Source: RGIG2041 sp045652745
GTDB lineage: Bacteria; Bacillota; Clostridia; UBA1381; UMGS1253
Assembly (NCBI GenBank): GCA_045652745.1
Contig: JAZRUW010000027.1
Span: 1-64,000 of the forward strand
Reading direction: 5' to 3'
Length of the DNA stretch: 64,000 nt
Shown here: piece after piece, positions 7,049 through 16,576 of the stretch
Position numbering within the stretch: the stretch's first letter is position 1
How the letters are laid out: each line of letters starts with the position of its first letter
Made by a program: the position numbers and the translations under genes
The notes under the pieces: generated by a model
What the model was told of the DNA's origin: nothing
Databases searched by the model: none
What the model saw: only the letters and a program-made list of their open reading frames with translations

Positions 7049-8873
7049 AGCACACACCTCCTCCAAAACAGCTTGCACCGCAACCGGTGCACTTTTCGCG
7101 GCAGTTTGGGGTAACAATACCCTTGTATGCCAGTTCACATTCTTTTTGTAAAAATGCCTTGGTTACGCCGACATCGATGTGATCCCACGGCAGAATTTCG
7201 TCAAAACTGCGGCGGCGGTTGTTGTAAAAACGGATATCGAGGCCACATTCTTCAAAGGCCTGCATCCAACCCTCAAAATTAAAGTATTCGTCCCAACCGT
7301 CAAACTTGCATCCGTGACGGTGTGCGGCCAGAAGCACTTTACCCAAACGGCGGTCGCCGCGGGCGAATACGCCTTCCAAAATGGTGACTTTGGATTCGTG
7401 CCAACTAAACGAAATCTGGCGCGAACGGATGGCGCTGCGCGCAACCTTCTGCTTTTCTAAAATCGTGTCCAAATCATCCTGCGCTTCCCACTGAAACGGG
7501 GTAAACGGCTTGGGCACAAATGTAGATGCGCTTACTGAAATGCGCGGACTGCCCTGACGTTCTTCTTTGGGCTGGGCATAGTAGGCGTCGAGCACTTTGT
7601 GTGCCAGAGCGCCGATACCGCGCACATCATCTTCCGTCTCCGTCGGCAGACCAATCATGAAGTAGAGTTTTAAATTCGTCCAGCCGCCGGAGAAAACCAT
7701 AGATACAGAGCGGATTAAATCTGCTTCGGTTACGCCCTTTTTAATTACGTCGCGCAGACGCTGTGTTCCGGCCTCCGGTGCAAAGGTGATGCCGCTTTTG
7801 CGTACGGTCTGCACCTTGTGCATTAAATCGAGCGAGAAATTGTCGATGCGAAGCGATGGCAAAGACAAATTGACTTTCTGCTTTTCGATTTCGTCTAAAA
7901 GTCCTTCGGTGAGTTCATTTAATTCGCGGTAATCGCTGGTGCTCAGCGAGCAGAGCGAAATTTCCTCATAACCGGTGGATTTCATCAGCTTGTCTGCCAA
8001 ATCCAGCAGTTTTTTTGCGCTCTTTTCGCGTACCGGACGGTAGACGTAGCCTGCCTGACAGAAACGGCAACCGCGGATACAACCGCGGAAAATTTCAAGC
8101 GTGATGCGGTCGTGTACCGCTTCGCCGAACGGTACGATAATACTTTCCGGAAAATAGGAATTGTCAAAATCCGTGATGATGCGTTTGCGGATTTTATCTT
8201 TCGCGTGCGCATTGTTTTTGGTAAAGGACTGAATTGTACCGTCTTGGTTATACGCTACATCGTAAAAGGACGGAACGTAAATACCTTCCAGTTCGGCAAC
8301 GCGTTCCAAGAAAGTCTTGCGGTCCTGCTTTTGCTTTTTCCAGTCCGCATAGACGTCCATCACTTCGTTTAAGATTTCTTCCCCTTCGCCGAGGATGAAA
8401 AAGTCGATAAAATCAGCTAAAGGTTCTCCGTTATAGGCGCATGCGCCGCCGGCGCAGACAAACGGGTCGCCCTCACCGCGCTCGGATGCCAAAACGGGCA
8501 CACCGGACAAATCGAGCATGTTTACCACGTTGGAGTAGCACATTTCGTACATGAGCGTAAAGCCGATAAAATCAAAATCGCGTACGGCGGATTTCGTTTC
8601 GATGGAAAACAACGGCTCACCGCGCTCGCGCATTTTTTCTTCCATATCCGGCCACGGCGCAAATACGCGCTCGCAGTAGGTATCGGCTCTTTCGTTTAAA
8701 AGATGATATAAAATTTTCATGCCCAGATGCGACATGCCGACTTCGTAATTGTCCGGAAAACAAAAGGCGAAGCGAATGTCTACCGCATTCGGGTCTTTTT
8801 TTACCATGCCGAGCTCTCCGCCGGTGTACTGTATCGGCTTGGAGACGGACATAAGCAGTTTATCGTCAATCAT
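7038..8873 (-). CDS. B12-binding-type radical SAM protein (TIGR03960 family)
   Basis: 611 residues. The N-terminal B12-binding-like region carries SVSKPIQYTGGELG and FCFPDNYEVGMSHLGMKILY. The radical SAM core follows with the iron-sulfur cysteines in CIRGCRFCQAGYVYRPVREK (CxxxCxxC, residues about 260-270). The C-terminal end is cysteine-rich (CREKCTGCGASCFGGGVC), which may bind a further cluster. The family is conserved in Firmicutes and paired with DUF2344, but the substrate is not established. A minus-strand promoter at 8913-8941 drives it, and the VOC, LUD and perhaps HAD genes follow in the same direction. Confidence 0.92.
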   Translation of the reverse strand: MIDDKLLMSVSKPIQYTGGELGMVKKDPNAVDIRFAFCFPDNYEVGMSHLGMKILYHLLNERADTYCERVFAPWPDMEEKMRERGEPLFSIETKSAVRDFDFIGFTLMYEMCYSNVVNMLDLSGVPVLASERGEGDPFVCAGGACAYNGEPLADFIDFFILGEGEEILNEVMDVYADWKKQKQDRKTFLERVAELEGIYVPSFYDVAYNQDGTIQSFTKNNAHAKDKIRKRIITDFDNSYFPESIIVPFGEAVHDRITLEIFRGCIRGCRFCQAGYVYRPVREKSAKKLLDLADKLMKSTGYEEISLCSLSTSDYRELNELTEGLLDEIEKQKVNLSLPSLRIDNFSLDLMHKVQTVRKSGITFAPEAGTQRLRDVIKKGVTEADLIRSVSMVFSGGWTNLKLYFMIGLPTETEDDVRGIGALAHKVLDAYYAQPKEERQGSPRISVSASTFVPKPFTPFQWEAQDDLDTILEKQKVARSAIRSRQISFSWHESKVTILEGVFARGDRRLGKVLLAAHRHGCKFDGWDEYFNFEGWMQAFEECGLDIRFYNNRRRSFDEILPWDHIDVGVTKAFLQKECELAYKGIVTPNCREKCTGCGASCFGGGVCFER

Positions 8874-8912
8874 TTTTATTTACCGCTTTCTTTATTAAAA
8901 TCAATTTGTCTT

Positions 8913-8941
8913 ATTGTATCATATGTTCGCAAAAAACGCAA
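8913..8941 (-). promoter_or_regulatory. Promoter of radical SAM operon
   Basis: On the minus strand TTGCGT, 17-base spacer, TACAAT, ending 40 bases before the ATG at 8873. Confidence 0.7.
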
Positions 8942-9001
8942 TGCATACGGGCAATCTGTCGAAAAAAATTTTCTATTTATATATATTATAGAAAAAAAGT
9001 T

Positions 9002-9030
9002 TTGACAAAGCGACGGTTTTGTAGTATGTT
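9002..9030 (+). promoter_or_regulatory. Promoter of dprA-topA region
   Basis: TTGACA, 17-base spacer, TATGTT, 44 bases before the dprA ATG. Back to back with the radical SAM promoter. Confidence 0.75.
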
Positions 9031-9073
9031 AGAAAAAGGGTTTTGTATTCCGAGAGGGAATGGAGGTCAAATT

Positions 9074-10237
9074 ATGGATAAGAAAATATTATGGATTTGG
9101 CTGACAACGCTTTCCGGAATTACGAGCACGAAAATCGGCGCATTGTTCGAACGGTTTGACTCGGTGGAGGATATTTATCGTGCAGGGACGGACGAACTTG
9201 TGCGGGTACCGAGAATTACAAAGAAGGATGCACAAAACATTGCGGCGCACGATTTAACACGTGCAAATGAGATTTGGACGCGCATTTGTCAAATCGGTGC
9301 GTGGGTGCTTTGCTATGACGATGCGCTGTATCCGTCTGCTTTGCGTGAATTAGATGATATTCCGTATGTACTCTACGGCATGGGGGAAATCCTGAGTTGG
9401 GACAGAATGCTTGGGATTACCGTGGTCGGTACGCGTGATGCAACGCCGTACGGACTGAAAGTCACCGAAACCCTTGCGTATGATTTGGCACAAAACGGAG
9501 TAACCGTGATTGCAGGTATGGCGAGGGGTATTGATGCGGCGGCACACTTTGCAACCATCGCCGCGGGCGGCAAAACCGTTGCGGTGTTAGGCTGCGGCAT
9601 TGATGTGGTTTATCCTGCGGAAAACCGCAAATTGTATGCACAGATTATCAAAAACGGTGCGGTCATTACGGAGTTTGCTCCGGGGACGGCTGCCATCGGT
9701 ACAAATTTTCCGCGCAGAAACCGGATTATGGCGGCCCTGGGCGCAGGTACGCTTGTTACGGAAGCGCCGACAAAGAGCGGTGCACTGATTACGGCAAGTA
9801 AAGCGCTCAACATGGGAAAAGATGTATTTGCCGTGCCGGGCGATTACAATCGCCACTTTTCGCAGGGATGCAATGATTTGATTCAAAACAGTGGTGCAAA
9901 ACTGTGTAAAAAGGTAGAGGATATTTTAGAAGAATACACCTACCAGTTGATGCTTTTGCACGGCGAAGAATATAAAATCCGTAAGGGTCGGCGCTGGATA
10001 AAACCGAAACCTGAAACGGTAAAGAAGGTAGCGATTTCACAGGAAAAGTTACAGGCACTCGACGAAGAAAGTCGCGAAATCGTCGTTTTGCTTGCAAAGG
10101 AAAATATGCACCTTGATGCACTTTGTGCCGCACTCGGCAAAGATGCCGGCACGGTAAGTGCGCTGCTTACCATGCTCGAGCTTTCGGGCTTGGTGCGTAG
10201 TTTGGGCAGTAACAATTTCGCTATCATCGTTGAATAA
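9074..10237 (+). CDS. dprA: DNA-processing protein DprA
   Basis: 387 residues from the ATG at 9074 (TGGAGG nine bases upstream). The longer upstream frame overlaps the promoter and is not used. There is an N-terminal helical domain (residues 1-60), then a Rossmann-type DprA core with VVGTRDATPYG, GMARGIDAAAH, VLGCGIDVVYPAEN, FPRRNRIMAALGAGTLVTEA and VFAVPGD, and a C-terminal winged-helix domain (about 320-385). DprA binds incoming single-stranded DNA and loads RecA in natural transformation. It is also conserved in bacteria not known to be competent. The dprA-topA-trmFO order is the classic Firmicutes arrangement. Confidence 0.95.
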   Translation: MDKKILWIWLTTLSGITSTKIGALFERFDSVEDIYRAGTDELVRVPRITKKDAQNIAAHDLTRANEIWTRICQIGAWVLCYDDALYPSALRELDDIPYVLYGMGEILSWDRMLGITVVGTRDATPYGLKVTETLAYDLAQNGVTVIAGMARGIDAAAHFATIAAGGKTVAVLGCGIDVVYPAENRKLYAQIIKNGAVITEFAPGTAAIGTNFPRRNRIMAALGAGTLVTEAPTKSGALITASKALNMGKDVFAVPGDYNRHFSQGCNDLIQNSGAKLCKKVEDILEEYTYQLMLLHGEEYKIRKGRRWIKPKPETVKKVAISQEKLQALDEESREIVVLLAKENMHLDALCAALGKDAGTVSALLTMLELSGLVRSLGSNNFAIIVE

Positions 10238-10267
10238 GAAATTTCATACAGATACACGGAGGAACTT

Positions 10268-12367
10268 ATGGGAAAGAAACTGATTATCGTAGAGTCCCCG
10301 TCCAAGGCGGACACCATTAAAAAATACCTCGGCTCCACGTACAGCGTGGAGGCATCGGTCGGTCATATCATTGATTTGCCGAAGAGCCAGATGGGTATTG
10401 ATATTGCAGACGATTTTGAACCGCATTATATCACAATTCGCGGTAAGGGAGAGATTTTGGGCAAACTGCGTAAACTCGCAAAGGAAGCAGACCAGGTTCT
10501 GCTTGCAACCGACCCTGACCGCGAGGGTGAAGCCATCAGCTGGCATCTTGCAAATGCGCTCGGTTTGCCGGCGACGGATAAAAACCGTGTGACCTTTAAT
10601 GAAATCACGAAGGATGCGGTAAAAAAGGCCGTGAAGGAGCCGCGTGCTATTGATCAGAGTTTGGTAGATGCACAGCAGGCAAGACGAGCACTTGACAGAA
10701 TTGTGGGTTATCAGCTAAGTCCGATTTTGTGGAAAAAGGTAAAGAAAGGTCTTTCCGCAGGCCGCGTACAGAGTGTGGCAACCCGTTTGATTTGTGACCG
10801 TGAGGCGGAAATTGATGCATTCATTCCTCGTGAATATTGGTCAATTTCGGCATTTTTGCTGCCGGACGGCAGCAAAAAGAAGTTTAAGGCTGCGTATTAT
10901 GGTACGAACGGCAAAAAAGTTGAGGTGGCGGACGAAGCATCTGCAATGCAGATTGTGCAGGATGTTACGGGCGGCAAATTTACTGTGGAAGAAGTGAAGA
11001 AGGCGGTTGCGCAAAAGAGTCCTGCACCGCCGTTTACAACCTCGACTTTGCAACAGGAGGCTTCCAGAAAAATCAATTTCCAGGCTAGAAAAACCATGTC
11101 CACGGCACAATCGCTCTACGAGGGCGTCAATGTAACCGGTATGGGCAAGGTCGGCTTGATTACCTATATGCGTACCGACTCTGTTCGTATTGCGATTGAA
11201 GCGCAGACGGCGGCGAAGGCGTTGATTGGCGAAAAGTATGGTGAAAACTACGCGCCGAAGTCGTTTCGCGTGTATAAGACGCGTAAAAATTCTCAGGATG
11301 CGCATGAAGCCATCCGCCCGACCAATGTGTATTTGACACCGGAGGCGGTTAAAGGGTCTTTAAATAATGACCAGTATAAGCTCTACAAGTTGATTTGGGA
11401 GCGTTTTGTTGCCAGCCAAATGGAAAATGCCAAGGTGGAAAACACCACTGCTGAGATTACATGCGGCAAGCATAATTTCCGTGCAAGCGGTACGACGGTG
11501 CTCTTTGACGGTTTTATGAAGGTGTATACCGAAGGCAGCGATACCGAAAGCGAAAAGCAGACGGCACTTCCGAACTTAAATAGGGGCGATGTGCTTAAGG
11601 CAGACAGCATTGAACCGGAGCAGCACTTTACTGCGCCGCCGATGCGTTATACCGAAGCAACGCTCGTTAAAGCGCTCGAAGAAGAGGGTATCGGCAGACC
11701 GTCTACCTATGCGCCGACCATTACCACGATTTTGGCGCGCGGTTATGTAACGCGCGAGAAAAAGTCGCTTGTGCCGACCGAACTCGGCAAGGTAACGACC
11801 AAACTCTTGAAAGAGAACTTTGAAAATATTGTAGACGTGGAATTTACGGCAAACATGGAGTCGCGTCTGGACGATGTCGAGAGCGGTGATGTGGCATGGA
11901 AGCAGATTCTGCGTGATTTCTATCCGTCTTTTAAAAGTGAGCTTGAACGTGCGGAAAAAGAACTCGAACACGTCAAGATTGCCGATGAGGTTTCGGATGT
12001 TGTGTGCGAAAAATGCGGACGCATGATGGTATACAAAATCGGCAGAAGCGGTAAGTTTTTGGCATGCCCGGGCTTTCCGGAATGCAGAAACACCAAATCC
12101 ATTCGCGTAGAGGCCGGTGTGGCTTGTCCGAAATGCGGTAAGGCGCTGCTCACAAAGCGTACCCGTACGGGCAAAACGTACTACGGCTGTGAAGACAATC
12201 AGAATTGTGATTTTATGACTTGGGATGCACCGCTTAAGAGCCGCACCTGTCCGAAATGCGGCAAGGCGCTGTTTACCAACATATCGCGCGCAGGTCGCAA
12301 GACCGTATGTTTAAATCCGGCCTGTGATTTTGAAGAAAGCGGAAAAAAAGGCGGTAGCAAAAAGTGA
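10268..12367 (+). CDS. topA: DNA topoisomerase I (type IA)
   Basis: 699 residues. The Toprim domain is at the N-terminus (LIIVESPSKADTIKKYLG, then DPDREGEAISWHL). The active-site tyrosine is in GLITYMRTDSVRI (about residue 300). Three C4 zinc ribbons follow at the C-terminus, beginning CEKCGRMM, CPKCGKALLTKR and CPKCGKALFTN. The enzyme relaxes negative supercoils by single-strand passage on the nucleoid. GGAGG precedes the ATG. It overlaps trmFO by four bases (GTGA). Confidence 0.97.
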   Translation: MGKKLIIVESPSKADTIKKYLGSTYSVEASVGHIIDLPKSQMGIDIADDFEPHYITIRGKGEILGKLRKLAKEADQVLLATDPDREGEAISWHLANALGLPATDKNRVTFNEITKDAVKKAVKEPRAIDQSLVDAQQARRALDRIVGYQLSPILWKKVKKGLSAGRVQSVATRLICDREAEIDAFIPREYWSISAFLLPDGSKKKFKAAYYGTNGKKVEVADEASAMQIVQDVTGGKFTVEEVKKAVAQKSPAPPFTTSTLQQEASRKINFQARKTMSTAQSLYEGVNVTGMGKVGLITYMRTDSVRIAIEAQTAAKALIGEKYGENYAPKSFRVYKTRKNSQDAHEAIRPTNVYLTPEAVKGSLNNDQYKLYKLIWERFVASQMENAKVENTTAEITCGKHNFRASGTTVLFDGFMKVYTEGSDTESEKQTALPNLNRGDVLKADSIEPEQHFTAPPMRYTEATLVKALEEEGIGRPSTYAPTITTILARGYVTREKKSLVPTELGKVTTKLLKENFENIVDVEFTANMESRLDDVESGDVAWKQILRDFYPSFKSELERAEKELEHVKIADEVSDVVCEKCGRMMVYKIGRSGKFLACPGFPECRNTKSIRVEAGVACPKCGKALLTKRTRTGKTYYGCEDNQNCDFMTWDAPLKSRTCPKCGKALFTNISRAGRKTVCLNPACDFEESGKKGGSKK

Positions 12368-13674
12368 AAGTAAAGGTAATCGGAGCAGGGCTGGCCGGCT
12401 GTGAAGCCGCCTGGCAGCTTGCCGAGCGCGGCTTTGAAGTCACGCTGTATGAAATGAAACCCGAAAAGCGCTCGGAGGCGCATCATTATGACCATTTTGC
12501 AGAGTTGGTATGCTCAAATTCTCTGCGCTCCAATCAGCTTGCCAATGCGGTCGGTCTTTTAAAAGAGGAAATGCGCAGATTAAACTCTGTGATTATGCGC
12601 TGTGCGGATGTAACGGCGGTGCCGGCAGGCGGTGCGCTTGCGGTGGACCGTATCGGATTTGGTGAAATGGTGACCAAATGTATCCGCGAACATAAAAATA
12701 TTACGGTTGTGCATGAAGAAGTGACGAATATAGATTGCAATATACCGACGGTGGTGGCCGCAGGACCGCTCGCTTCCGCGGCGCTCAGTGAAGAAATCGC
12801 ACGCATGACGGGCAAGGATTATTTGCACTTTTTTGATGCGGCGGCACCGATGGTGACCAAGGAAAGTTTAGATATGTCCAAGGCGTTTTATGCGGCACGT
12901 TATGACCGCGGCACGGCGGATTATATCAACTGCCCGATGACGAAAGAGGAATATGAAGCCTTTTACGAGGCGCTCATCGGTGCGGAAACGGTGCAGCTTA
13001 AAAGTTTTGAAACGCTTAAGGTGTTTGAAGGCTGTATGCCGGTGGAAGTGATGGCATCGCGCGGGCATGATACCCTTTTGTTCGGGCCGCTCAAGCCGGT
13101 CGGCATCACGAATCCAAAAACGGGCAAAGACGATTTTCACGCGGTGATTCAGCTTCGGCAGGACAATGCGACAGGGTCGCTCTACAACATTGTAGGCTTT
13201 CAGACGCATTTGACCTTCGGCGAGCAAAAGCGTGTGTTTTCTATGATTCCGGGACTTGAAAATGCGGAGTTTGTGCGCTATGGTGTGATGCACAGAAACA
13301 CATTTTTAAATTCTCCGAAGCTTTTAAATAATGCTTATCAGATGCGCGAAAATGAAAATATCTTCTTTGCCGGACAGATTACCGGCGTAGAAGGGTATGT
13401 GGAGTCGGCGGCGAGCGGACTTCTGGCCGGTATCAATATGGCGCGCTATTTAGAGAAAAAGCCGTTTGTGGATTTTACGCGCTATACGGCCATCGGTGCA
13501 CTTGCAAATTACGTTTCCGACGAAAGCGTGGAAAAATTCCAGCCGATGAATGTAAACTTCGGCATTATGGAAAACTTAGGCGAACGCATCAGGAATAAGA
13601 GAGAGCGCTATGAGCGCATTTCGGCACGTGCGCTTGAAAAACTCGATGAAATTATAGCAGGTTCTTTGACATAA
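12364..13674 (+). CDS. trmFO: TrmFO, folate/FAD-dependent tRNA uracil-54 methyltransferase
   Basis: 436 residues, starting with GTG inside the end of topA, so coupled to it. The N-terminal FAD-binding motif is VIGAGLAGCEAAWQLAERGF. Family segments include FAELVCSNSLRSNQLANAVGLLKEEMR, PAGGALAVDR, YINCPMTKEEYEAFYEAL, EGCMPVEVMASRG and GQITGVEGYVESAASGLLAGIN. It makes ribothymidine at position 54 of the tRNA T loop using methylene-tetrahydrofolate, in the cytoplasm. Length is normal for the family. Confidence 0.97.
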   Translation: MKVKVIGAGLAGCEAAWQLAERGFEVTLYEMKPEKRSEAHHYDHFAELVCSNSLRSNQLANAVGLLKEEMRRLNSVIMRCADVTAVPAGGALAVDRIGFGEMVTKCIREHKNITVVHEEVTNIDCNIPTVVAAGPLASAALSEEIARMTGKDYLHFFDAAAPMVTKESLDMSKAFYAARYDRGTADYINCPMTKEEYEAFYEALIGAETVQLKSFETLKVFEGCMPVEVMASRGHDTLLFGPLKPVGITNPKTGKDDFHAVIQLRQDNATGSLYNIVGFQTHLTFGEQKRVFSMIPGLENAEFVRYGVMHRNTFLNSPKLLNNAYQMRENENIFFAGQITGVEGYVESAASGLLAGINMARYLEKKPFVDFTRYTAIGALANYVSDESVEKFQPMNVNFGIMENLGERIRNKRERYERISARALEKLDEIIAGSLT

Positions 13675-13694
13675 AGATATACTGAGGTGATACG

Positions 13695-14747
13695 ATGAAA
13701 AAACAGATTTGCGTACTCTTCGGCGGTGCTTCGACGGAAAATGTTGTTTCCTGTCGTTCCGCATATACAATTCTTACAAATATTAACCGTGAGATATACG
13801 ATGTTCTTTGCGTCGGCATTACGATGGAGGGGCAGTGGTATCTCTACGAGGGCGCATATGAGGCTATCCGCGATAATTTGTGGGTTGGTCCGCAAAACAA
13901 GCGCGTAGTGCTGTCGGCTTCGCAGAAGTGTCTGTACGTTTTGAGTGATGGTACTTATGAAACCTTGCCGGTAGATGCGGTATTTCCGGTGCTCCACGGC
14001 AAAAACGGCGAGGACGGTACCGTGCAGGGACTTTTTGAACTTGCGAATCTGCCGTATGTCGGTTGCGGCGTGCTCTCGAGTGCCGTTTCGATGGATAAGG
14101 TATATACAAAACTTTTGGTCGACGGCTTGGGCATTGCGCAAGCGCCGTATGTGTACGTACAAAGTGCGCAGGAAGTGGAAGACTTTAAAGACAGAATTTT
14201 GGCACTCAAATTTCCGGTGTATGTCAAGGCAAGCCGTTCCGGTTCTTCCAAGGGTGTATATAAGGTGGACAGTTATGCGCGCCTGAAAGCGGCGGTTGCC
14301 GAGGCACTGCATTACGACAGTAAGGTGCTCATTGAAGAGGGCATTGTCGGCAGAGAAATCGAATGCGCCGTTTTGCAAAGCGGCGACGAATATATCGCGT
14401 CCTATCCGGGCGAAATTCTGGCAGACGATACGTTTTACAGTTTTGATGCAAAATACAACAATCCGCAATCGCGCACCGAGGTAGAGCCGCAGTTGCCCGA
14501 AGGTGTAGCGGAGGAAATCCGTACGGCGGCGGTGGAAATTTTCAAGAGATTGGATTGCCGCAGTTTGTCGCGCGTGGACTTTTTTGTGGAAAAGGACACA
14601 AATCGCGTGATTTTCAATGAAATCAATACGCTTCCGGGATTTACATCCATTAGTATGTATCCGATGATGATGCAAAAAGCGGGAATCGAATTGCCGGAGC
14701 TGGTAAATCGACTGATTTCGGATGCAATTGCAGGCATCAAACGATAA
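13695..14747 (+). CDS. ddl: D-alanine--D-alanine ligase
   Basis: 350 residues. The N-terminus KKQICVLFGGASTENVVSCRSA is the Ddl signature. HGKNGEDGTVQGLFELANLPYVG, the glycine-rich ATP-grasp loop KASRSGSSKGVYKV and the metal-binding FNEINTLPGFTSISMYP near the C-terminus follow. It joins two D-alanines for the peptidoglycan stem peptide in the cytoplasm. In the family, Tyr or Phe in the omega loop distinguishes D-Ala from D-lactate specificity. Here FYSFDAKYNN keeps the D-Ala-type Tyr/Lys pattern, so ordinary vancomycin-sensitive peptidoglycan is expected. TGAGGTGATACG precedes the ATG. Confidence 0.95.
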   Translation: MKKQICVLFGGASTENVVSCRSAYTILTNINREIYDVLCVGITMEGQWYLYEGAYEAIRDNLWVGPQNKRVVLSASQKCLYVLSDGTYETLPVDAVFPVLHGKNGEDGTVQGLFELANLPYVGCGVLSSAVSMDKVYTKLLVDGLGIAQAPYVYVQSAQEVEDFKDRILALKFPVYVKASRSGSSKGVYKVDSYARLKAAVAEALHYDSKVLIEEGIVGREIECAVLQSGDEYIASYPGEILADDTFYSFDAKYNNPQSRTEVEPQLPEGVAEEIRTAAVEIFKRLDCRSLSRVDFFVEKDTNRVIFNEINTLPGFTSISMYPMMMQKAGIELPELVNRLISDAIAGIKR

Positions 14748-14803
14748 AATATAAGGCGACCTTGCAGGTCGCTTTATGTGCTTTATGTAATGAGAGGATA
14801 CCG

Positions 14804-15490
14804 ATGCACGAGCTTACAATTCAACCAATTGCATATATTCGCACGGCGTTTAAAGAAAAGTTTGGCCTGCCCAGACAGAGCGGCCTTGTGCCCGAACTTA
14901 TTGGAGAAATCGTTTTTAAAAAATCATATCGCAATGCGGACGCTTTGCGCGGTCTGGACGGTTTTTCGCATTTATGGCTCGTGTGGGGGTTTAGCGAAGC
15001 TTTCGGTGCGCCATGGTCAGCAACGGTGCGGCCGCCGAGATTGGGTGGCAACAAACGTATGGGCGTATTCGCAACGCGTTCGCCGTTTCGTCCCAACCCG
15101 CTCGGCCTTTCGTGCGTGAAAATTGAAAGGATAGATTTTAAAGGAGAAAACGGTCCGACCATTACGGTATCGGGTGTGGATTTGATGGATGGCACGCCGA
15201 TTTACGACATCAAGCCGTATCTGCCGTATGCTGACAGTTATCCCGAGGCGAGTGCAGGCTTCGGTGGCACGGTTTTGGATTATGCACTTGAGGTGGAATT
15301 TCCGTCCGAACTTTTAGATAGGGTGGATGTGCAGCTACGCGATGCGCTTTTGGCGGTTTTGCGCCAGGACCCGCGACCGGCATACCAGAGTGATGCCGAG
15401 CGTGTATACGGTTTTGTGTTTGACCGATACGAAATTAAATTTACGGTGGAGAATGCGCTTTTGCGCGTATGCGAGGTTGCGTGCTTATGA
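14804..15490 (+). CDS. trmO: TrmO/TsaA-like tRNA (t6A37) N6-methyltransferase
   Basis: 228 residues from ATG 14804 (GAGAGG upstream). The TsaA fold is indicated by IAYIRTAFKEKFGLPRQSGLVPE, LDGFSHLWLVWGFSE, KRMGVFATRSPFRPNPLGLSCVKI and GVDLMDGTPIYDIKPYLPYADS. TrmO methylates t6A at position 37 of tRNA-Thr with S-adenosylmethionine. The C-terminal extension seen in the E. coli-type protein is present. Its stop overlaps the mutY start (ATGA), so the two are coupled. Confidence 0.9.
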   Translation: MHELTIQPIAYIRTAFKEKFGLPRQSGLVPELIGEIVFKKSYRNADALRGLDGFSHLWLVWGFSEAFGAPWSATVRPPRLGGNKRMGVFATRSPFRPNPLGLSCVKIERIDFKGENGPTITVSGVDLMDGTPIYDIKPYLPYADSYPEASAGFGGTVLDYALEVEFPSELLDRVDVQLRDALLAVLRQDPRPAYQSDAERVYGFVFDRYEIKFTVENALLRVCEVACL

Positions 15491-16554
15491 AACAATATAA
15501 AATGTTGCCCGATGCGCTCTTGCCTTGGTATGCAAACAACGCGCGCAAGCTGCCTTGGCGCGAGGATAATTTACCCTATCATGTATGGGTATCAGAAATT
15601 ATGCTTCAGCAAACGCGCGTGGAAGCGGTCATCGGCTATTATCATCGGTTTTTGTCGGCGCTTCCGAATATAGAGGCGCTTGCAAACGCATCCGAAGAAC
15701 AATTGTTGAAACTTTGGGAAGGACTTGGCTATTATAACCGCGTGCGCAATATGCAAAAGGCGGCGCGTGTGATTACAGAAAAATACGGCGGAATATTTCC
15801 GCAAACCTATGAAGAAATTTTATCTTTGCCGGGCATTGGTGCCTATACGGCCGGAGCGATTGCTTCCATTTGTTTTAACTTACCGCGTGCGGCGGTGGAC
15901 GGCAATGTTTTGCGTGTAGTTTCGCGCATCACCGCTTCGGATAAGCCGATAGATACGGACGAAACGAAAAAAGAGATTGCGGAAATGTTGGAGCGCGTAT
16001 ATCCCAAGGATTGCCCGGGAACATTTACGCAGGCACTTATGGAGCTCGGTGCGTGCGTATGCACGCCGAAATCGCCGTCTTGCGATATTTGCCCTTGCGC
16101 GGTCTTTTGCAAAGCGCATAAAAACGGCGAAGAAATCAAATATCCGGTGCGTTTGCCGAAGCGTGAAAAACGCGTAGAAAAACGCAGCGTGTTTTTGCTC
16201 GAATGTGACGGCGAATTTGCTCTGCAAAAGAGGGGCGATAGTGGCCTTCTGTCCGGACTTTGGCAGTTGCCGAATACGGATAATACTTTTGAAAAGGTTG
16301 ATGATGCACTTGCATTTGCGAAAAAAATGCGCATTGTGTCCAAGCGTCTTGTACGTACGATGGAGCGCGTACATATCTTTACGCACATCCGCTGGGAGAT
16401 GACGTGCTATCATATAGAGTGCCGTGAAAAATGTCCGGATTTTGTGTGGGCAAATGCAAAAGAGATTCAAAAAAAGTATGCTTTGCCGACCGCATTTCGT
16501 ATGTTTTTGGAAGATATGGAGTTCATCGGTGATGAAACCGGAGAAATAGTTTAG
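15487..16554 (+). CDS. mutY: Adenine DNA glycosylase MutY
   Basis: 355 residues. The helix-hairpin-helix glycosylase core has VSEIMLQQTRVEAVIGYY (catalytic Glu in SEIMLQQT) and LPGIGAYTAGAI with the catalytic Asp in AVDGNVLRV. The 4Fe-4S loop is CTPKSPSCDICPCAVFC, with the C-x6-C-x2-C-x5-C spacing. The C-terminal NUDIX-like domain, which recognises 8-oxoguanine, follows (FLLECDGEFALQKRGDSGLLSGLWQLP). It removes adenine mispaired with 8-oxoguanine. Coupled to trmO through an ATGA overlap. Confidence 0.95.
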   Translation: MKQYKMLPDALLPWYANNARKLPWREDNLPYHVWVSEIMLQQTRVEAVIGYYHRFLSALPNIEALANASEEQLLKLWEGLGYYNRVRNMQKAARVITEKYGGIFPQTYEEILSLPGIGAYTAGAIASICFNLPRAAVDGNVLRVVSRITASDKPIDTDETKKEIAEMLERVYPKDCPGTFTQALMELGACVCTPKSPSCDICPCAVFCKAHKNGEEIKYPVRLPKREKRVEKRSVFLLECDGEFALQKRGDSGLLSGLWQLPNTDNTFEKVDDALAFAKKMRIVSKRLVRTMERVHIFTHIRWEMTCYHIECREKCPDFVWANAKEIQKKYALPTAFRMFLEDMEFIGDETGEIV

Positions 16555-16576
16555 GAGACGAAAAAGGAGGAAAGCA